NCBI GenBank assembly: GCA_020809705.1
Contig: CP085826.1
Span: 1,984,001-2,048,000 of the forward strand
Direction of reading: 5' to 3'
DNA: 64,000 nt
From: Calonectria ilicicola
Taxonomy: Eukaryota; Ascomycota; Sordariomycetes; Hypocreales; Nectriaceae
Below the pieces are notes generated by a model that was not told the DNA's origin, searched no databases, and worked only from the letters and a program-made list of their open reading frames with translations. The translations under genes and the position numbers were made by a program. Positions 36,438 to 48,538 of this stretch are shown here, piece by piece. Each line of letters starts with the position of its first letter. The stretch's first letter is position 1.

Positions 36438-39121
36438 ATGGCTCGAGATGCAGGAGATGGCGTGACGTCGCGCGTCTGGCAAGCGTGTGTGGCTTGCAGA
36501 CGTAAGAAGGTGTGTGTGATTGGCGGTCTCTCCAATAACCTTATTTCTACCCAACTACAAAAGTTAGGACACATCGGATTCGTATTGAACAGAGTATAGG
36601 TAAAATGTGATGGCAACAACCCATGCCACAACTGCAGTTCGCGCGATGCAACATGCGAATACCCAGGCAGCAATGATAATGCATCTAGTAGTCGAAAGTA
36701 TGCGACCCACAGATCGTTATGCACCCCTGATGTCGCAATCGCTGACCAATTGTAGCTATGCGATGATATTTGAGGCTAGGATCCAGCAACTAGACACTTT
36801 GTGTGGAAGACTGGAAATACTCACTGGCCAACTGACCCGCGCCATCGATAGTCTTCCAAGAGAGGATAATTATCTGACTTTAGCAAGTTCAACTATAGCA
36901 GAGCTTGAAAAGGTCTCCCAGACGCTAGAGACTTTGCCAAAGTCGAAGGGTTCCAAGCGAACACTGTCTGATGTGGAATTCACTGCAATAGACCCCCCTG
37001 CAGAATTTGGAAACCACTTTTCGCCTGAGCTAAACATTTTGGAACACGAATCCGCTCCACAGCCTATTGATAATGGAAGCGATGAGGAACTTGCAGATGA
37101 GTCTCTTGGCTTTGACATATGTTACGATCCTACTGTGGGCAAATTCGGCTCCCTGGTTCCAGATTCATACGGAAGCTTGAGGTGCTAAGTTCTCTTCTCG
37201 GCGACCTCTTAGCAACATACACTAACACTCATGCAAAGGTTCATTGGTGGCGCAACGAATAAGCTACTTTTGGAGGCTGTTCAGAGTCTCACCCCAACAC
37301 AGTCTCAACCATCCAATTCGCCCACTTTTGGAGATTCCATGCAAAACACTCAAACACACACAGAAAAAGCGACTTCACTCGAGATTCCACATTTTGTGCA
37401 AGGCAAGAAGTGGCGCGAGTTACCTTATCTACCAAAGCCCGATCAGCTAAGCTTACCACCTCGATACGTGTCCGACATGCTTATCGGGCTCTACTTTGAG
37501 CAATTCCATTACACATTCCCCATTCTCTATAAACCAAGATTCATGGAACAATATAAACGCATTAGTTCGACCCAGGTGAAACAAGTCCGAGATAAAAGGT
37601 TTTTATCCGTCTTCTTTGCTGTCTGCGCCTGCGCCTCCAGCTTACTTCCTTCTGATCGGAACTCGCCAAGCTTTTCTGGGCTGGACTATTATGAAAACGC
37701 GCTGCTTTTGTATTTTTCAACAACAGGCGAGGCAAACATTGAACGTGTGCAATGCTTGGCCTTGTTATCAATGTGCTGCGCGGGGTGGAATACGTTGTCC
37801 TCAAGTTGGAATTTTGCTGGGCAGGCAGTGAGGGCAGCTCAAGATCTCGGCATCCATATTAGCGGTTTGGTAGGTACCAAAAGGTTTTGTTTTTAGTACG
37901 ATACTCATCTATGATAGACTGAACCTCCGGACTGCCCTGAAAAGGGGTCAAAGACAGCATTCATGAAAAGCGAAATATCTCGCCGAGTTTGGTGGAGCGT
38001 TTACTGTCTCGATAGGTAAGTAAAGTGACTCGTCTCAACCACTCTAGACTCGCTAATTTCTGATCTTTTAGGGTTACCTCTATTTGTCTTGGAAGGCCCA
38101 TGGCAGCAAATGATACCGATTGCCGTTGTGATCTGCCCCTACCTGTTGCAGATGAAGAACTTGAGATAGTTTTCGGTCAATCTGAAAGCTTCATCAAGCG
38201 CCCGTCATCAGCACTTCCGCTTTCTGGGTTTCTAGCATTTTCCCGCCTCTGTCAAATATCCGGCAAGATTCAAAGTCTGCAAGCGCCATCGCGAATGGCA
38301 AGCCTCAGCACTCCAGAAGGCACAAAGCGGGTGATGCGATTGGTTAACACCATCGAAAAGTTGCTGGACGAGTGGCTTTGCAGTTTACCTGATGATATAC
38401 GATTTTCTGCAAAGTATGCAATCATGCAATGTTTGGTTCAAGAAAGAAGGCTAATGATGTCAGCACTCTGGACCGTGGCCCCAATTTAACCATGTGTGTG
38501 ATCATGTTCATTGTTCATGCGGGATCGCTCCTCAACCTTTATAGGTGATTCTTTTCTTCATGCAAATTCTGATCATCAGTTTCATGCTGATACAGCCTCG
38601 CAGAACATTTTATGGGGACAGAAACAGCGCATCCTTTGACAGATTCGAACCCCAAAAACAGTGCATCAGTGCCGCGCGTAGTTGTATTAATGCCGTTGAA
38701 CTTGTAAGAGATTTGGTCCCTCCCTCTCATTACTTGGCATTCTGTGTGCATCATCTGACCATCTCTGGTCTAACCTTGTGAGTTTTTCATCTGCAAAGCC
38801 TAGAGCCCCTTGCCTAATCAGATGGATGTCGAAAATAGATTGTGGATGAAAGACAGGGCTACGATGGAATCAGACGCAGACATTGAGAAATGTGTCAGAT
38901 TCTTGAAAGACCTCGAAACCACGTGGTCGGGGGCATCTCGAGGAAGAGCCATCATTGAGCAAATTTTAAAAAGCTCATCAGCAAATGTATCAGCATCTGT
39001 GAACGAATGGCGGGAGTCTCAGGCATTTTCTCTGTTTCAATTACCAATGTCTGAACTGTTGAACATCAACCCTGAAGAAGCGATATATCCAAACCTTTGG
39101 GATACAAGTCCTTCTTGTTAG
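36438..39121 (+). CDS. Zn2Cys6 transcription factor with fungal-specific middle domain
   Basis: Nine exons (36,438-36,509; 36,600-36,697; 36,756-37,181; 37,239-37,869; 37,918-38,015; 38,072-38,413; 38,464-38,544; 38,604-38,777; 38,839-39,121) keep frame throughout and give 734 residues. The zinc cluster C-x2-C-x6-C-x5-C-x2-C-x6-C is split by intron 1 inside the basic stretch (CVACRRKK then VKCD). A short coiled coil follows (FEARIQQLDTLCGRLEIL). The fungal-specific regulatory domain runs from about 200 to 480, with the family's SRRVWWSVYCLDR block. The intron before 37,239 has a weak donor (GTGCTA), and the acceptor at 38,838 was chosen because it alone keeps frame. It is placed between the aldolase and the aminotransferase and is probably the local pathway activator. 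Confidence 0.88.
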
Positions 39122-39302
39122 TAGTACAAGAGATCAAATAAAATAACATACACATCTTGCATATATCTGGCATTTTCCCCCATTGGTTATGTGATCAATC
39201 ACAACTTGGTCCGCAATTAGCATGTGAAGGTTAATGTGGTATTCCGTCTTCGTTATTCTTTTTTTCGTGTCCTAACCAAGGTATGAACAACACCTTTGGC
39301 AT

Positions 39303-41122
39303 CTATTCCCAATATTTTCCAACCACCTTCCGCAATCTTCTGACTCCCTCATGGATTTGTTCTTGCTGTAAATATTCGTCATTAGTACTAAATAACTACT
39401 GATGCATTTGTATTGGCTACTTACTGTTGGCGTCGCAAACGAGAACCGAAAGTATGCAGTGCGAGGATCAGCTCCTCGCGCCTTGGTCGACACCTTGTCT
39501 GACCCTTGCCAAGCATGGTAGTACGATCCAGGTGTCAGAAGAACCAATTCTGCAGCCATTTCCTTCCACAACTCCTCAGCGAACGCCTGTTCCGGGTCTT
39601 CAAGGGATTCGACCTCTATTTGAGCGAATCTTTTGATACCATCAAAATAGAACTTGGACCAAACGAACATACCGGCCTCAGGATCCACGAAACTAAACAC
39701 AGGACGTAATCCAGTACCGGAAGATCTCTTAACACAAGCCATGAGGCCTTGCGCATTTGGTATCTCTGATTTAGAGGCAGGAATAATGGTGAAGCTTTCG
39801 CAAAAGGCATCCAACATCCAATTCCGTCGCGTCTGGTACTGGAATTGCAGTCTGTGCAGCCATTGCAAATATCCCTCGTTACCCCATTTCTGGAGCAGTG
39901 CAAGAACAAATGCTTGACTTAGGCCAGCTGGATCTTGTGTTTCTACTTCGGTAGCTCGGAGAAGCCGCTCGGTAAATACGGCATTGGCTATGAAGTAACC
40001 CAGCCGGAGACCAGGAAACATCGTCTTAGAAAATGATTCAAGACGTATCACGCGCCCTTGAGTATCCATCGATAAAAACGAAGGAGTTAGAGATTTGATA
40101 AATTCAGCGGTTGACTTTGGCTGAATTGTCAATTCAGCGGATTCTGGCGAGTAACCTGGGTATTGAAGGAAGTAGTATGGGTCGTCTTCGACAATAATCA
40201 AGTCTAAAAGTTATTAGAAATATTTCCAGTCAAATATTTGGGTTTAATACCAAACTCGACGCAGATGTCGTAGATTTCTCGGCGTCTTTGTGCCGATATG
40301 GTTGTTCCTGTTGGGTTCGACCCAACAGCCACCAGATAAAGACTATAAGGCATGAGTCTGTCGCTCTTAATACCAAGTGAATATTCCTTACACTTTGGGA
40401 CGTTTGGAACCCATCGCTTCTTCGTCCCAGTTCTCCAGTCGGTTTCGAAGCCCACTTGCTAACATGCCCTCTGCGTCCGCAGAGACGGGGGCTGCTTTGA
40501 TTCCAAGTGGGATCCAAAGAGCTTGCGCAGATGGGTACGTAAATTCCTCCACAATAACGTAGTCATTATCCTCACAAAGCAAGCCTACCACCTTTGCCCA
40601 AGCATTAGTATTTCCTGGATGCAGAAGACACTCGAAATCGCATGGTGGAGAATGAACAAGCTGGGTGAGTTCTTTCGCCAATTGAATCAACTTCTGATTA
40701 CCAGCTCCCGAGCCTATTTTTTCCCCATGAGTAATCTATCGTATTTTTAGATGGAGGAGTAAACTCATACCGTACTGGAGGAATGGGGTTAGATCAAGGT
40801 CTCCAGGAGAAGAACCTCTCCCAAGATCAAGGCTCGTCAATGATGGTTCCGGGGAGTTTCCATCTGAAGAGACTGATGGGGTGAGGCAATCAAACCTAGC
40901 GCGCTCAACGGGAAACAATGATGGGTGCGGTAGACCTGATAACAATTAGCCCACTGTGTATACAATAGCTTGACCAAACTTACCTCCAGCTAAGCTAATC
41001 ATGCCATCATACCCCATAAACTTGATGATGTCCTTGAGAGGTGAAGGATGCCGAGCCTTACTCTTTGCATTGATGTGATGCGCCAAGTCCACTGGCTTGA
41101 ATTTCTGACCAAGACTACCCAT
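39303..41122 (-). CDS. PLP-dependent aromatic aminotransferase (Aro8-like)
   Basis: Six minus-strand exons (41,122-40,984; 40,935-40,771; 40,713-40,392; 40,342-40,251; 40,203-39,425; 39,365-39,303) give 519 residues. It is a fold-type I class I/II aminotransferase of the Aro8/2-aminoadipate/kynurenine type. Motifs include SLAGGLPHPSLFP near the N terminus, the PLP-contacting GNTNAW and SNPTG, and the PLP lysine (about Lys299) in ESFSKTMFPGLRLGY. The last exon restores the usual ending (FATPTQEQIHEG). Such enzymes interconvert aromatic amino acids or kynurenine with their 2-oxo acids. The start is the first ATG of the frame. It is convergent with the Zn2Cys6 regulator, 181 bp away. With the hydroxylase and aldolase it suggests aromatic amino-acid or amine catabolism. 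Confidence 0.92.
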
Positions 41123-42816
41123 GTTGTCACTATCTCCCGAAGTAAACAATGTATCTCCAATTCAGCCCTCAGGCGAGTGTTGTTTGAAGGCAGTTAGCAG
41201 GATATCAATAAACCCTGTAATATCCCAGCGCTAGACAATACTTTATTTGGATGAGCGAAATATTGTGACTCTTCACTCTGCTTCCTATCTAATAACTGAA
41301 GTGATAGGGTCGGCCGGAGATCCGAAGTTCCGAAGTCACAGTTATCCACCCAGTGGGCCCGGTGATGGGGCCGAGGGACACATCCCGCTCGCTCGCTGGA
41401 CTATCCGCATCCGCTGATACTAACATAGGTGGAGATTGAAATTGAGCGTGCCGAAATCCATTTCTGTTTCTGAAGCCGAGCTCCTGCCGCACCAAACTGA
41501 GCTGTTGCGACATTTCAACCAATCGCTTCAAAAGAACACATACTCAGCTAAGAAAGAAAAAACACTTGCTGGATGACAAATAGAAAAATAAAAATACAAA
41601 CAGACAAATTGAAAATTGCTAGCAGGCATACTTCACGTACGTCAAGATCGCCTGAAAATGAGTTGGGCGATATTTCCCTCAGCCCTACACTATTTTTCCC
41701 AAAAACTTTATTCAATGATGATGGTCTATAAAAGTAGTCAAAGTTAACCTTGAATTTAGTGTTTAGGTACGGATGAGGCTGAGATTCCACGCAAGGCCGA
41801 GACCACCTAGTCTACTCAGTTACTTTCGGTGGTGCCAAGCACCAGGGTAGTTGGCCTTGGAGGGTCATGTTTTCTTCATTGCCAAACTGAATCGTATCCT
41901 TAACGCCCTGGACTAATTTTACGGCGACGGAACTTTCCAAGTAAGCAGCTTGTAAGTGCAGCTAATTTAGTAGCAATTTTTGGGAGCTTTGCAATGGCCA
42001 TGTTGCGAAAAAGAGGAAAGAGAGCGGCATTAAGAATCCACCAAAGTCACACTACGCGATTTAGAAGTAGAATCAACCTACGCCCATAAAACCTGTGACA
42101 AATGCGATAAATATAAATAAATCAAATTATCACAAAATATCTTTTTTTTTATCCATTCGGATTTAAGCTCCACGATGAAATGGTTTAGGACACTGACGTT
42201 AGTTGATTTTTGCTGGAATTTGCCCCACCTTCTCCGGTCTGGCCATGAAGTCGGTATAGACTAGCGCAGCCAAATGGCGTGGAGTGGCTCACTAATCGAT
42301 TATTCCATATATGAGCTTTCTTCACGCTTTCACGCCTTCACGGGCTAATTACTTTGAGGCTTGACTTAAAAAATGCTTGGTATGGCCACAACAACGAATG
42401 ATGCTCCTGTAGCTATCAACTCTGTTAGATAAGATTGATTCTTTGAGTTTAATTTAGTTCATCGCGGTCCAGACTCACACTAAGAGAACGGAAGAATCAC
42501 CCTTTCACGACATGTTACGTTTGTATAACCTGTTACCTCAATTTTACTGAAATAAAATGCCACTCTAAACTAATGACTAAACTCAAGGAGATCAGTTAAG
42601 TTTATTTGCGATAGTTGCATTCCATTGCTATTTCCAGGATCTCTAAGTGTTAATAGTAATACATTGATAGTTATAAAATCAAGCTTCTGCGCTCATGTTT
42701 ATTCTTTTCTTGGCAGGCACAGCACATCATTTCTACAACAATAACTTTCTAGTTCCGATTCCTCGGGCCTCACTTTCGAATTCAATTATCTGGTCAAGAA
42801 CCCCAGCCAGCGCATC
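41123..42816. other. Intergenic, 1.7 kb
   Basis: AT-richer than neighbouring genes, with no supported gene; minus ORFs of 80 codons at 41,289 and 41,548 have no domains. It holds promoters of the aminotransferase and the secreted Vps62-like gene. Confidence 0.6.
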
Positions 42817-44091
42817 ATGAAGTTCACCAGTGTACTTCTCCTTGCATCCACCCTGGCCTTTACAGAGGCATCCCTGCTCCGCAAATCGCAAACCGGCTTT
42901 CACGATTATGGGGAGATAAGGATTGCTGTTACCACCAGCTACGCCGATGTTTATAATGATCGCGGCACTGGTGCCCGACGCAATGTTGCAATCTGGCACC
43001 CAAGGTACGATGGAGGCTTTCGCGCCCTCGGAAGCATCGCTGAAAACACCTACACCGATGGTGTTAACGGCAAGCGAGCTACCGTCGTTGCCATGCTAAA
43101 CCCGCACCATCCACCGGCGGATCACTCAAGGCCCGCTCTTAAAGAGCCGACCGGATGGTCTGCTATTTGGAATGATAAAGGCTCTGGTGGAAAGAGGGAT
43201 GGCTCTTTTTGGAGGCCCAACTGCCCTAATGGCTATGTCTCACTAGGTGATGTTGGTTCCAACGGGTACGGCCACCCCAGCTACGCGGTCTGGTGTTTAC
43301 GACAGGACCTTGCTGTACACGGAAAATATAAAACGGGTACATATTGGGACGACGGTGGATCTGGCGCTTACAAAGATGCCTTTCTATGGGAAGTTATTCC
43401 CGCACCGACCGGTGTTAGTGGTGAGGAACACGTCCCTCTGTACGTGGGCACATTTCGAGTCGTGAATGCCCGTGTTCAACCTGATATTCCCGCTTGGACT
43501 CTGTCAATCGATATCCCGAGAGCCTACACGCCATTCAAAACCAGAGCGCCCAAGGTGACAGCCGACAGTATCCCTCATAAGGGAGAATTATTCAGCGAAT
43601 TAAAGGAGGCAGAAGTCGCTTTACCTTTGACTGCCTACTTTAGTCCGAAACACACTCAAATCATCCGGAATATAGCCAATCCATTCGCCAAAATTACCAA
43701 ATCAGTCGCGTGGTATGTTGAGGGCGTGTGGGAAAATGGATCTCCTGGAGAGGTAACTCGGCGCGATACTATTCATTCCGGCTATTCCAAATCAGATACC
43801 AAGTCGATGGAAACTTCTGTTGGCATCTCTGTAAGCGCCACAACTGGTATCTCAATGTCCGAGTATTCGGTCAGCCTCAACTATCAGTTTACCGCCTCGC
43901 AATCTCATACATTTTCGGAGTTCTCTGAACGTACCAGAGAGGAGGCATTCAATGTACCAGCACACACTGTTGCTGTTCTGTTTTGCAAACGCATCCGTCT
44001 TTCGGTCACGACAATGAGTGGAGGAATCATCCACCAGACTGAAACCCTTGCTACAAACGAATTCCATATATCTTCAGCCTCACTTCAGTAG
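42817..44091 (+). CDS. Secreted Vps62-like protein with beta-rich, pore-former-like C-terminal half
   Basis: Single-exon 424-residue protein with a clear signal peptide (about residues 1-19, cleavage near TEA-S). The N-terminal half contains three spaced repeats with a shared pattern, aromatic-x-(N/D)-D-x-G-(S/T)-G then basic and an aromatic/Trp end, at about 45-60, 117-132 and 176-191, as in the Vps62/DUF946 family. The C-terminal half (about 255-420) is rich in alternating Ser/Thr and hydrophobic residues with long predicted beta strands. It recalls the membrane-inserting region of aerolysin-type or insecticidal crystal-like proteins. Vps62-type domains fused to such regions are known in fungi and bacteria, but function here is unproven. 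It could act on insects, nematodes, other microbes or cell walls. No intron is seen, unlike most neighbours. Confidence 0.75.
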   Translation: MKFTSVLLLASTLAFTEASLLRKSQTGFHDYGEIRIAVTTSYADVYNDRGTGARRNVAIWHPRYDGGFRALGSIAENTYTDGVNGKRATVVAMLNPHHPPADHSRPALKEPTGWSAIWNDKGSGGKRDGSFWRPNCPNGYVSLGDVGSNGYGHPSYAVWCLRQDLAVHGKYKTGTYWDDGGSGAYKDAFLWEVIPAPTGVSGEEHVPLYVGTFRVVNARVQPDIPAWTLSIDIPRAYTPFKTRAPKVTADSIPHKGELFSELKEAEVALPLTAYFSPKHTQIIRNIANPFAKITKSVAWYVEGVWENGSPGEVTRRDTIHSGYSKSDTKSMETSVGISVSATTGISMSEYSVSLNYQFTASQSHTFSEFSERTREEAFNVPAHTVAVLFCKRIRLSVTTMSGGIIHQTETLATNEFHISSASLQ

Positions 44092-45147
44092 TTGGCATCT
44101 CGCTCATTCTTTTAAAAGTGAGCAACATGTATCTTCGCACATTTGTAAGGCTCTATATAGGCCACCTAAATATTAATGTTTGCTTCTTGATTTCTCAAAA
44201 TTAAGAAGTTCCATCTATTAATTGAGATTTAAACATTTTCTGACTTAATATAATACAATGAATTCTTGTGTTTTATAATCATGTGATTTCTTTTCTGAAG
44301 TCTCTGAAAGACAAGCACACACGCCTCCCACTCCGAAAACAAACACCAGCCGCTGGCTAGCAAAAATCCCACACCCACTAGGACAAAACTAGAATGCGAT
44401 CATTGTACAATGCAAACAACGTCAGAGGTAGCTTTGTGGAAGACACGGGACTTCTTTTTGCATCACATTAGCCCTCATATGAAACTCTACGGTAGAAAAT
44501 TGAAAGAATCAGAAAGAGGTATCCTTGTTCCAATATGTACCTCATGGCTAGCTACCATCGCATTCATGAGAGTACTACTTGTAATTTATCGTGAGCAAGA
44601 GGAAGCAATTAGCGACACCAGCACCCCTAACGGGCTTCGCGCCAAGGGCCATCTTGCTTACATCTCGGGCTTCGCCTCTTCACATTCAACGTGGCGTTGT
44701 TTGCGCGTCATACAACCTTTGGAGTGCTTGTGATTAATTCTTGCCATGGCGACGATGCCGAAAAGAGAGATCTGGTTGCGATGAGTGGGTAAAGTTGATA
44801 AATAAGCTTATTGTGGATCGGGGTCATCGTAAGGCAGTAGCGTAATGAGGCGCAGCCGAGTTCTGGCAGTGACCGGGTTGGCCACGGGCGCGATCAATGA
44901 GAAGATCCCGTCGCAAAACGCAGACTCGATGCGGTTTAGCTTAGGAATGGCCCAATTACGCAACACATCACTTCGGAATGACTTTGGCCCAGATCACCCC
45001 GAACGTCTAAGAGAACGGGAGAAGTATAAGAAGAAGAGATGGAGGGAGAAAAATAAACCAGAGAAATCACCCAAAAACAACAGATAATTCACAAGCAACA
45101 AATCCATCACAATTTCTTTGAAGTTTCTTTTTCACTTATAATTCGCC
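44092..45147. other. Intergenic, 1.06 kb
   Basis: No supported gene. Plus ORFs at 44,410-44,733 and 44,845-45,087 lack domain signatures and conserved codon patterns. The right end is the promoter of the hydrolase gene. Confidence 0.6.
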
Positions 45148-46473
45148 ATGAAGCTGCATTCCTCCACTTACACCGGTCCACTTCTGGCCGCTGTGCTGTA
45201 TTCTGGTGTAGCGTATGCGGCATACAGCACCGCTAATAGCACCATGCTGCTGCTGAGCAATGACTCAACAATGAATTTCGACCTACTCACTCCTCTGGGT
45301 CAATCCATCACCGGAGGGAGCGATGTCGGGCCAATTCTTGCCGCAGCCAAGGATATTGAAGCCGGAAACATGACGTCCTACACCGAGGTCTTCTACAAGC
45401 TCGCCAACGACACCAAGGCCCAGGCTGAAGACTCGGAGAACGCCTATGATCCCGTTAATGTCAGAGACACATGGTTCTCTGCAGCGACGTATTTCCGCAG
45501 GGCTGACAACTACGGCCACGGTAACTGGAGCAATCCGCTCATCAACAGCCTATGGGCTGAGCAGATTGAGGCATTCGATAACGGTATAGCTGCTTTGCCT
45601 GTTCCTGGCAAGCGCATCCGCATTCCGGCTACCAAGGGCAACTTTACCGTCGAGGCCATCTGGTACTCTGCTTCCGAAAGCAAGCACGAGAAGCTGCCGA
45701 CCTTGATCATCGGGAACGGCTTTGATGCTGCGCAGGAGGACTCTTACCATTACTACGTTGCGCCAGCTCTGGCCCGAGGATGGAATTGCATTACCTACGA
45801 AGGCCCGGGACAGCCAACTGTGCGCCGTAACCAGAACATTGGTTTCATCCCCGATTGGGAGAAGGTGGCCACCCCTGTTGTGGATTATGTCCTCTCACAG
45901 AAGAAGGACGTCGTGGACGAAAACCGCCTTGTCTTAGCTGGCAACTCCCTCGGTGGCTACCTTGCTGCTCGTGCCGCAGCCTTTGAGCCCCGCCTATCCG
46001 CGCTAGTCTTGATTGACGGCGTCTGGGACAATTACGCTGCATACATAAGGGAGCTGCCGTCTGAAATGTTTGACATATACCAGGCTGGCAACTACACTCA
46101 ATTTGACGAGACCCTCCTCTCAGCTCGGGAGGCCGGGAAGCTCTCCACCGGCGCCGCCTGGGGCATTGACCATGGCCTCTGGGCGTTCCACACGCACTCG
46201 CCCTCTGAGTTCTTCACCAAGCTCAAGCAGTACAACGTGGAGTCTTTCATTGATAAAATTAAGATGCCAGTATTTGTCGGTGATGCCGAGCTGGAGAGCA
46301 GTTACATTGGACAGCCGAAGCAGGTTGCGGACGCGCTGGGCCACTGGGCGACTCTGCATACTTTCAAAGGGGTTGCTGGCTTTCATTGCCAGAGTGGTGC
46401 TGGGCAGGAGCTTTCCCGGGCGATTCACGCATGGTTGGGCAAGACTTTGGGCAAGGCAACCCGTGACCACTGA
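45148..46473 (+). CDS. Secreted alpha/beta hydrolase, 2,6-dihydropseudooxynicotine hydrolase-like
   Basis: Single-exon 441-residue protein with an N-terminal signal peptide (about residues 1-25) and many Asn-x-Ser/Thr sites. After a helical N-terminal cap (about 45-150) comes the alpha/beta-hydrolase core: oxyanion region IIGNGFDAAQED, nucleophile Ser267 in GNSLGGYLAAR, acid in FVGDAELE and catalytic histidine in VAGFHCQSGAG. The cap-plus-core layout fits the FrsA/DHPON-hydrolase group, whose members cleave C-C bonds or esters. The substrate is unknown. It reads in the same direction as the secreted Vps62-like gene about 1 kb upstream; both are secreted. Confidence 0.87.
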   Translation: MKLHSSTYTGPLLAAVLYSGVAYAAYSTANSTMLLLSNDSTMNFDLLTPLGQSITGGSDVGPILAAAKDIEAGNMTSYTEVFYKLANDTKAQAEDSENAYDPVNVRDTWFSAATYFRRADNYGHGNWSNPLINSLWAEQIEAFDNGIAALPVPGKRIRIPATKGNFTVEAIWYSASESKHEKLPTLIIGNGFDAAQEDSYHYYVAPALARGWNCITYEGPGQPTVRRNQNIGFIPDWEKVATPVVDYVLSQKKDVVDENRLVLAGNSLGGYLAARAAAFEPRLSALVLIDGVWDNYAAYIRELPSEMFDIYQAGNYTQFDETLLSAREAGKLSTGAAWGIDHGLWAFHTHSPSEFFTKLKQYNVESFIDKIKMPVFVGDAELESSYIGQPKQVADALGHWATLHTFKGVAGFHCQSGAGQELSRAIHAWLGKTLGKATRDH

Positions 46474-48538
46474 GATTAGTGCTCAGAATGATGAAGGTGC
46501 TCGCTTGTGAGAGCCGGATAGAATACTTAGCCATACCCTATCGACTTTCTTTCTTTCTAATACACCTTTATTCTACAATTAACTGTGTTTAATATGAAGA
46601 GTTGTTGAAAAATATCGTTGCTCTCATTCCCAGCTTCAGTAATCCAGTAATCCGAGCCTTCTGAATATCTACATCCCATTTCAGAACAAAGATAAGCAGG
46701 TGATTTTTTTGCAAAAAAAACTCCAGTTATTCAATATAACCAAGATAGAAAGTTTTCCATCTTCATTTATTAGCACAAGCAACCAGAGACAGTTCTCACA
46801 CCCACAACCCGTAAATGCTAGAGTGTCGCCTCTTTGTTCAGGATGCTCATATCAAGCGCACACCAGCTCTAAAGTTGTGAACAACAGCTCAATCATTGAA
46901 AAGCGTCTGATTGGTGTCTACACTGCAATCAACGGCGAACGCCAGAGTGCCGGGAGTAAATCGGGGCTCTCCAGTGAAGGCAACGAACGTCAGTTACCAG
47001 GCTCAGGTTCACGACTTGTTCTTCTTCCACCTTTAGCCCAGTTTTCGGATTTAATTTTCTACTTTCCCGGTGCCGAAGTTCCTTATATCGTGCGTCCAAT
47101 TGGGACCTTTCCGATTCTTCAGAGCCCTCTTGAAGAACAACTCACTTCCGGGTGCCTACCTCACCTTGACTGCACGGAATTATATACACAATGTAAACTC
47201 AGTGGGGGATATTAGATTTATGATTTCAAAAGCATTGTCAAGAGCATGAGGATACTTGATTTCGTGTTTGGCATTCAATCATATAAAACAAGGAACAGAA
47301 CCGCAGATGATGACAATAATAGCCTTTTGAGCATCCCATCCCGAACGTTTGAAAGATTCCTCATAGTAGTCTCATCAAAGTGTCCACGCATAGTTTTTCA
47401 AGTGTCATGTCTCTAGACAAGTCGGCCTTATTGTGACCATTTGACAGACGCGACTGGCATCTTGCTGCAGACTGCAAGGCGGCCGACTGCGTTATTATAA
47501 GCCAGAGTGGCAAGCTTGACGCTGTCAGACGTGCATCGGCAGCGCCGAGCTGGTCTCCGAAATAAGAGACCCAATGATATTCCTTGTCGGCGTTCGGGAT
47601 CATGGAGGTCCCACATTTTCACATGCCGAAGAACCGATTCGCCGTCGATCCTGGTTCCCGTTACCGCCACGAGGGTGGATTTCGCGATCTCGCATTGGCG
47701 GTTTGGCGCCGGCGCAATCGAGAAACGCACCAGGCCTGCGGTAAGAGTTTATTTCGTATCCAATCCGTCGCTTGCAGAGAGATGTGACGCTGGTATTACT
47801 CAAAAGTGGGCTCGAAACAAACGCTTTCCGGCCGGAAGCCGAGAATTTCGGAGCTTGGGCCAGCCATGCTCCACCCGTCTTCCACAAGTGTTCTAGAACA
47901 AATCAAGACCGGGCCGGTCATCACTTTGTGCTAAGATAGGAGTAGACAAACAACACATCCTACGTGGCATACGAGGCAAATGATGACGTCCGCAGTGAAT
48001 TGCTGTTTGATTCTGAAAAAAAAAAAAAAAAGAACATAGTCAGATGTTGGTGAGCTGTGGTAGCCTGTACAATGATCGCCCTTTCCCACCAATGCGTGTA
48101 ACTCATCTGTCTGTAGGGTAGTCCACCAAGTGTCGGTCAGGAGGTCGCTCAAGCTCATTCAATTTCCACGATTCCATGATTACGGTCAAATTTGAAACAC
48201 TACAGTCTTTCATGATTAACTTTATTGTAAAAGAGAAAGAGATTGAATTACAAAAACAGAATTGGTTACTCTCCCATAACCACCTCTAGTAACGACTTGA
48301 ATCTATGTGCTATTTTACTCATGTCAATACGCAAGAATGATCAAAGATTTAATAACAGTAATGAATGAAATATCTATCTGATCTATAAATAAGAAATCTA
48401 AAATCCATAACCCTTTCTAACGTCTGCATTAAGAAATGACCGACAAGTAGCCAACAAATATTCAATAAAGCGCCATCTAATAACATTCTATACCATTCTA
48501 AATTCTTGGCGATGGAACAAAAAACTGGTAGATCTAGT
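46474..48538. other. Intergenic, 2.1 kb, with possible gene relics
   Basis: No intact gene. A plus ORF at 46,700-47,215 (171 codons) includes a stretch at about 47,040-47,130 reading like the C-terminal part of HET-type proteins (GAEVPYIVRPIG). Minus ORFs at about 47,361-47,887 contain a WD-repeat-like ending (VKMWDL) in broken frames. Both are weak and could be decayed pseudogenes. A poly-A run lies near 48,017-48,032. Confidence 0.35.

Noticed and set aside
38414..38463. Reading through to a stop at about 38,490 as the end of the second Zn2Cys6 protein
   Set aside because: Splicing 38,414-38,463 restores a conserved segment (MCVIMFIVHAGSLLNLYR) and frame with later exons, so the early stop lies out of frame.
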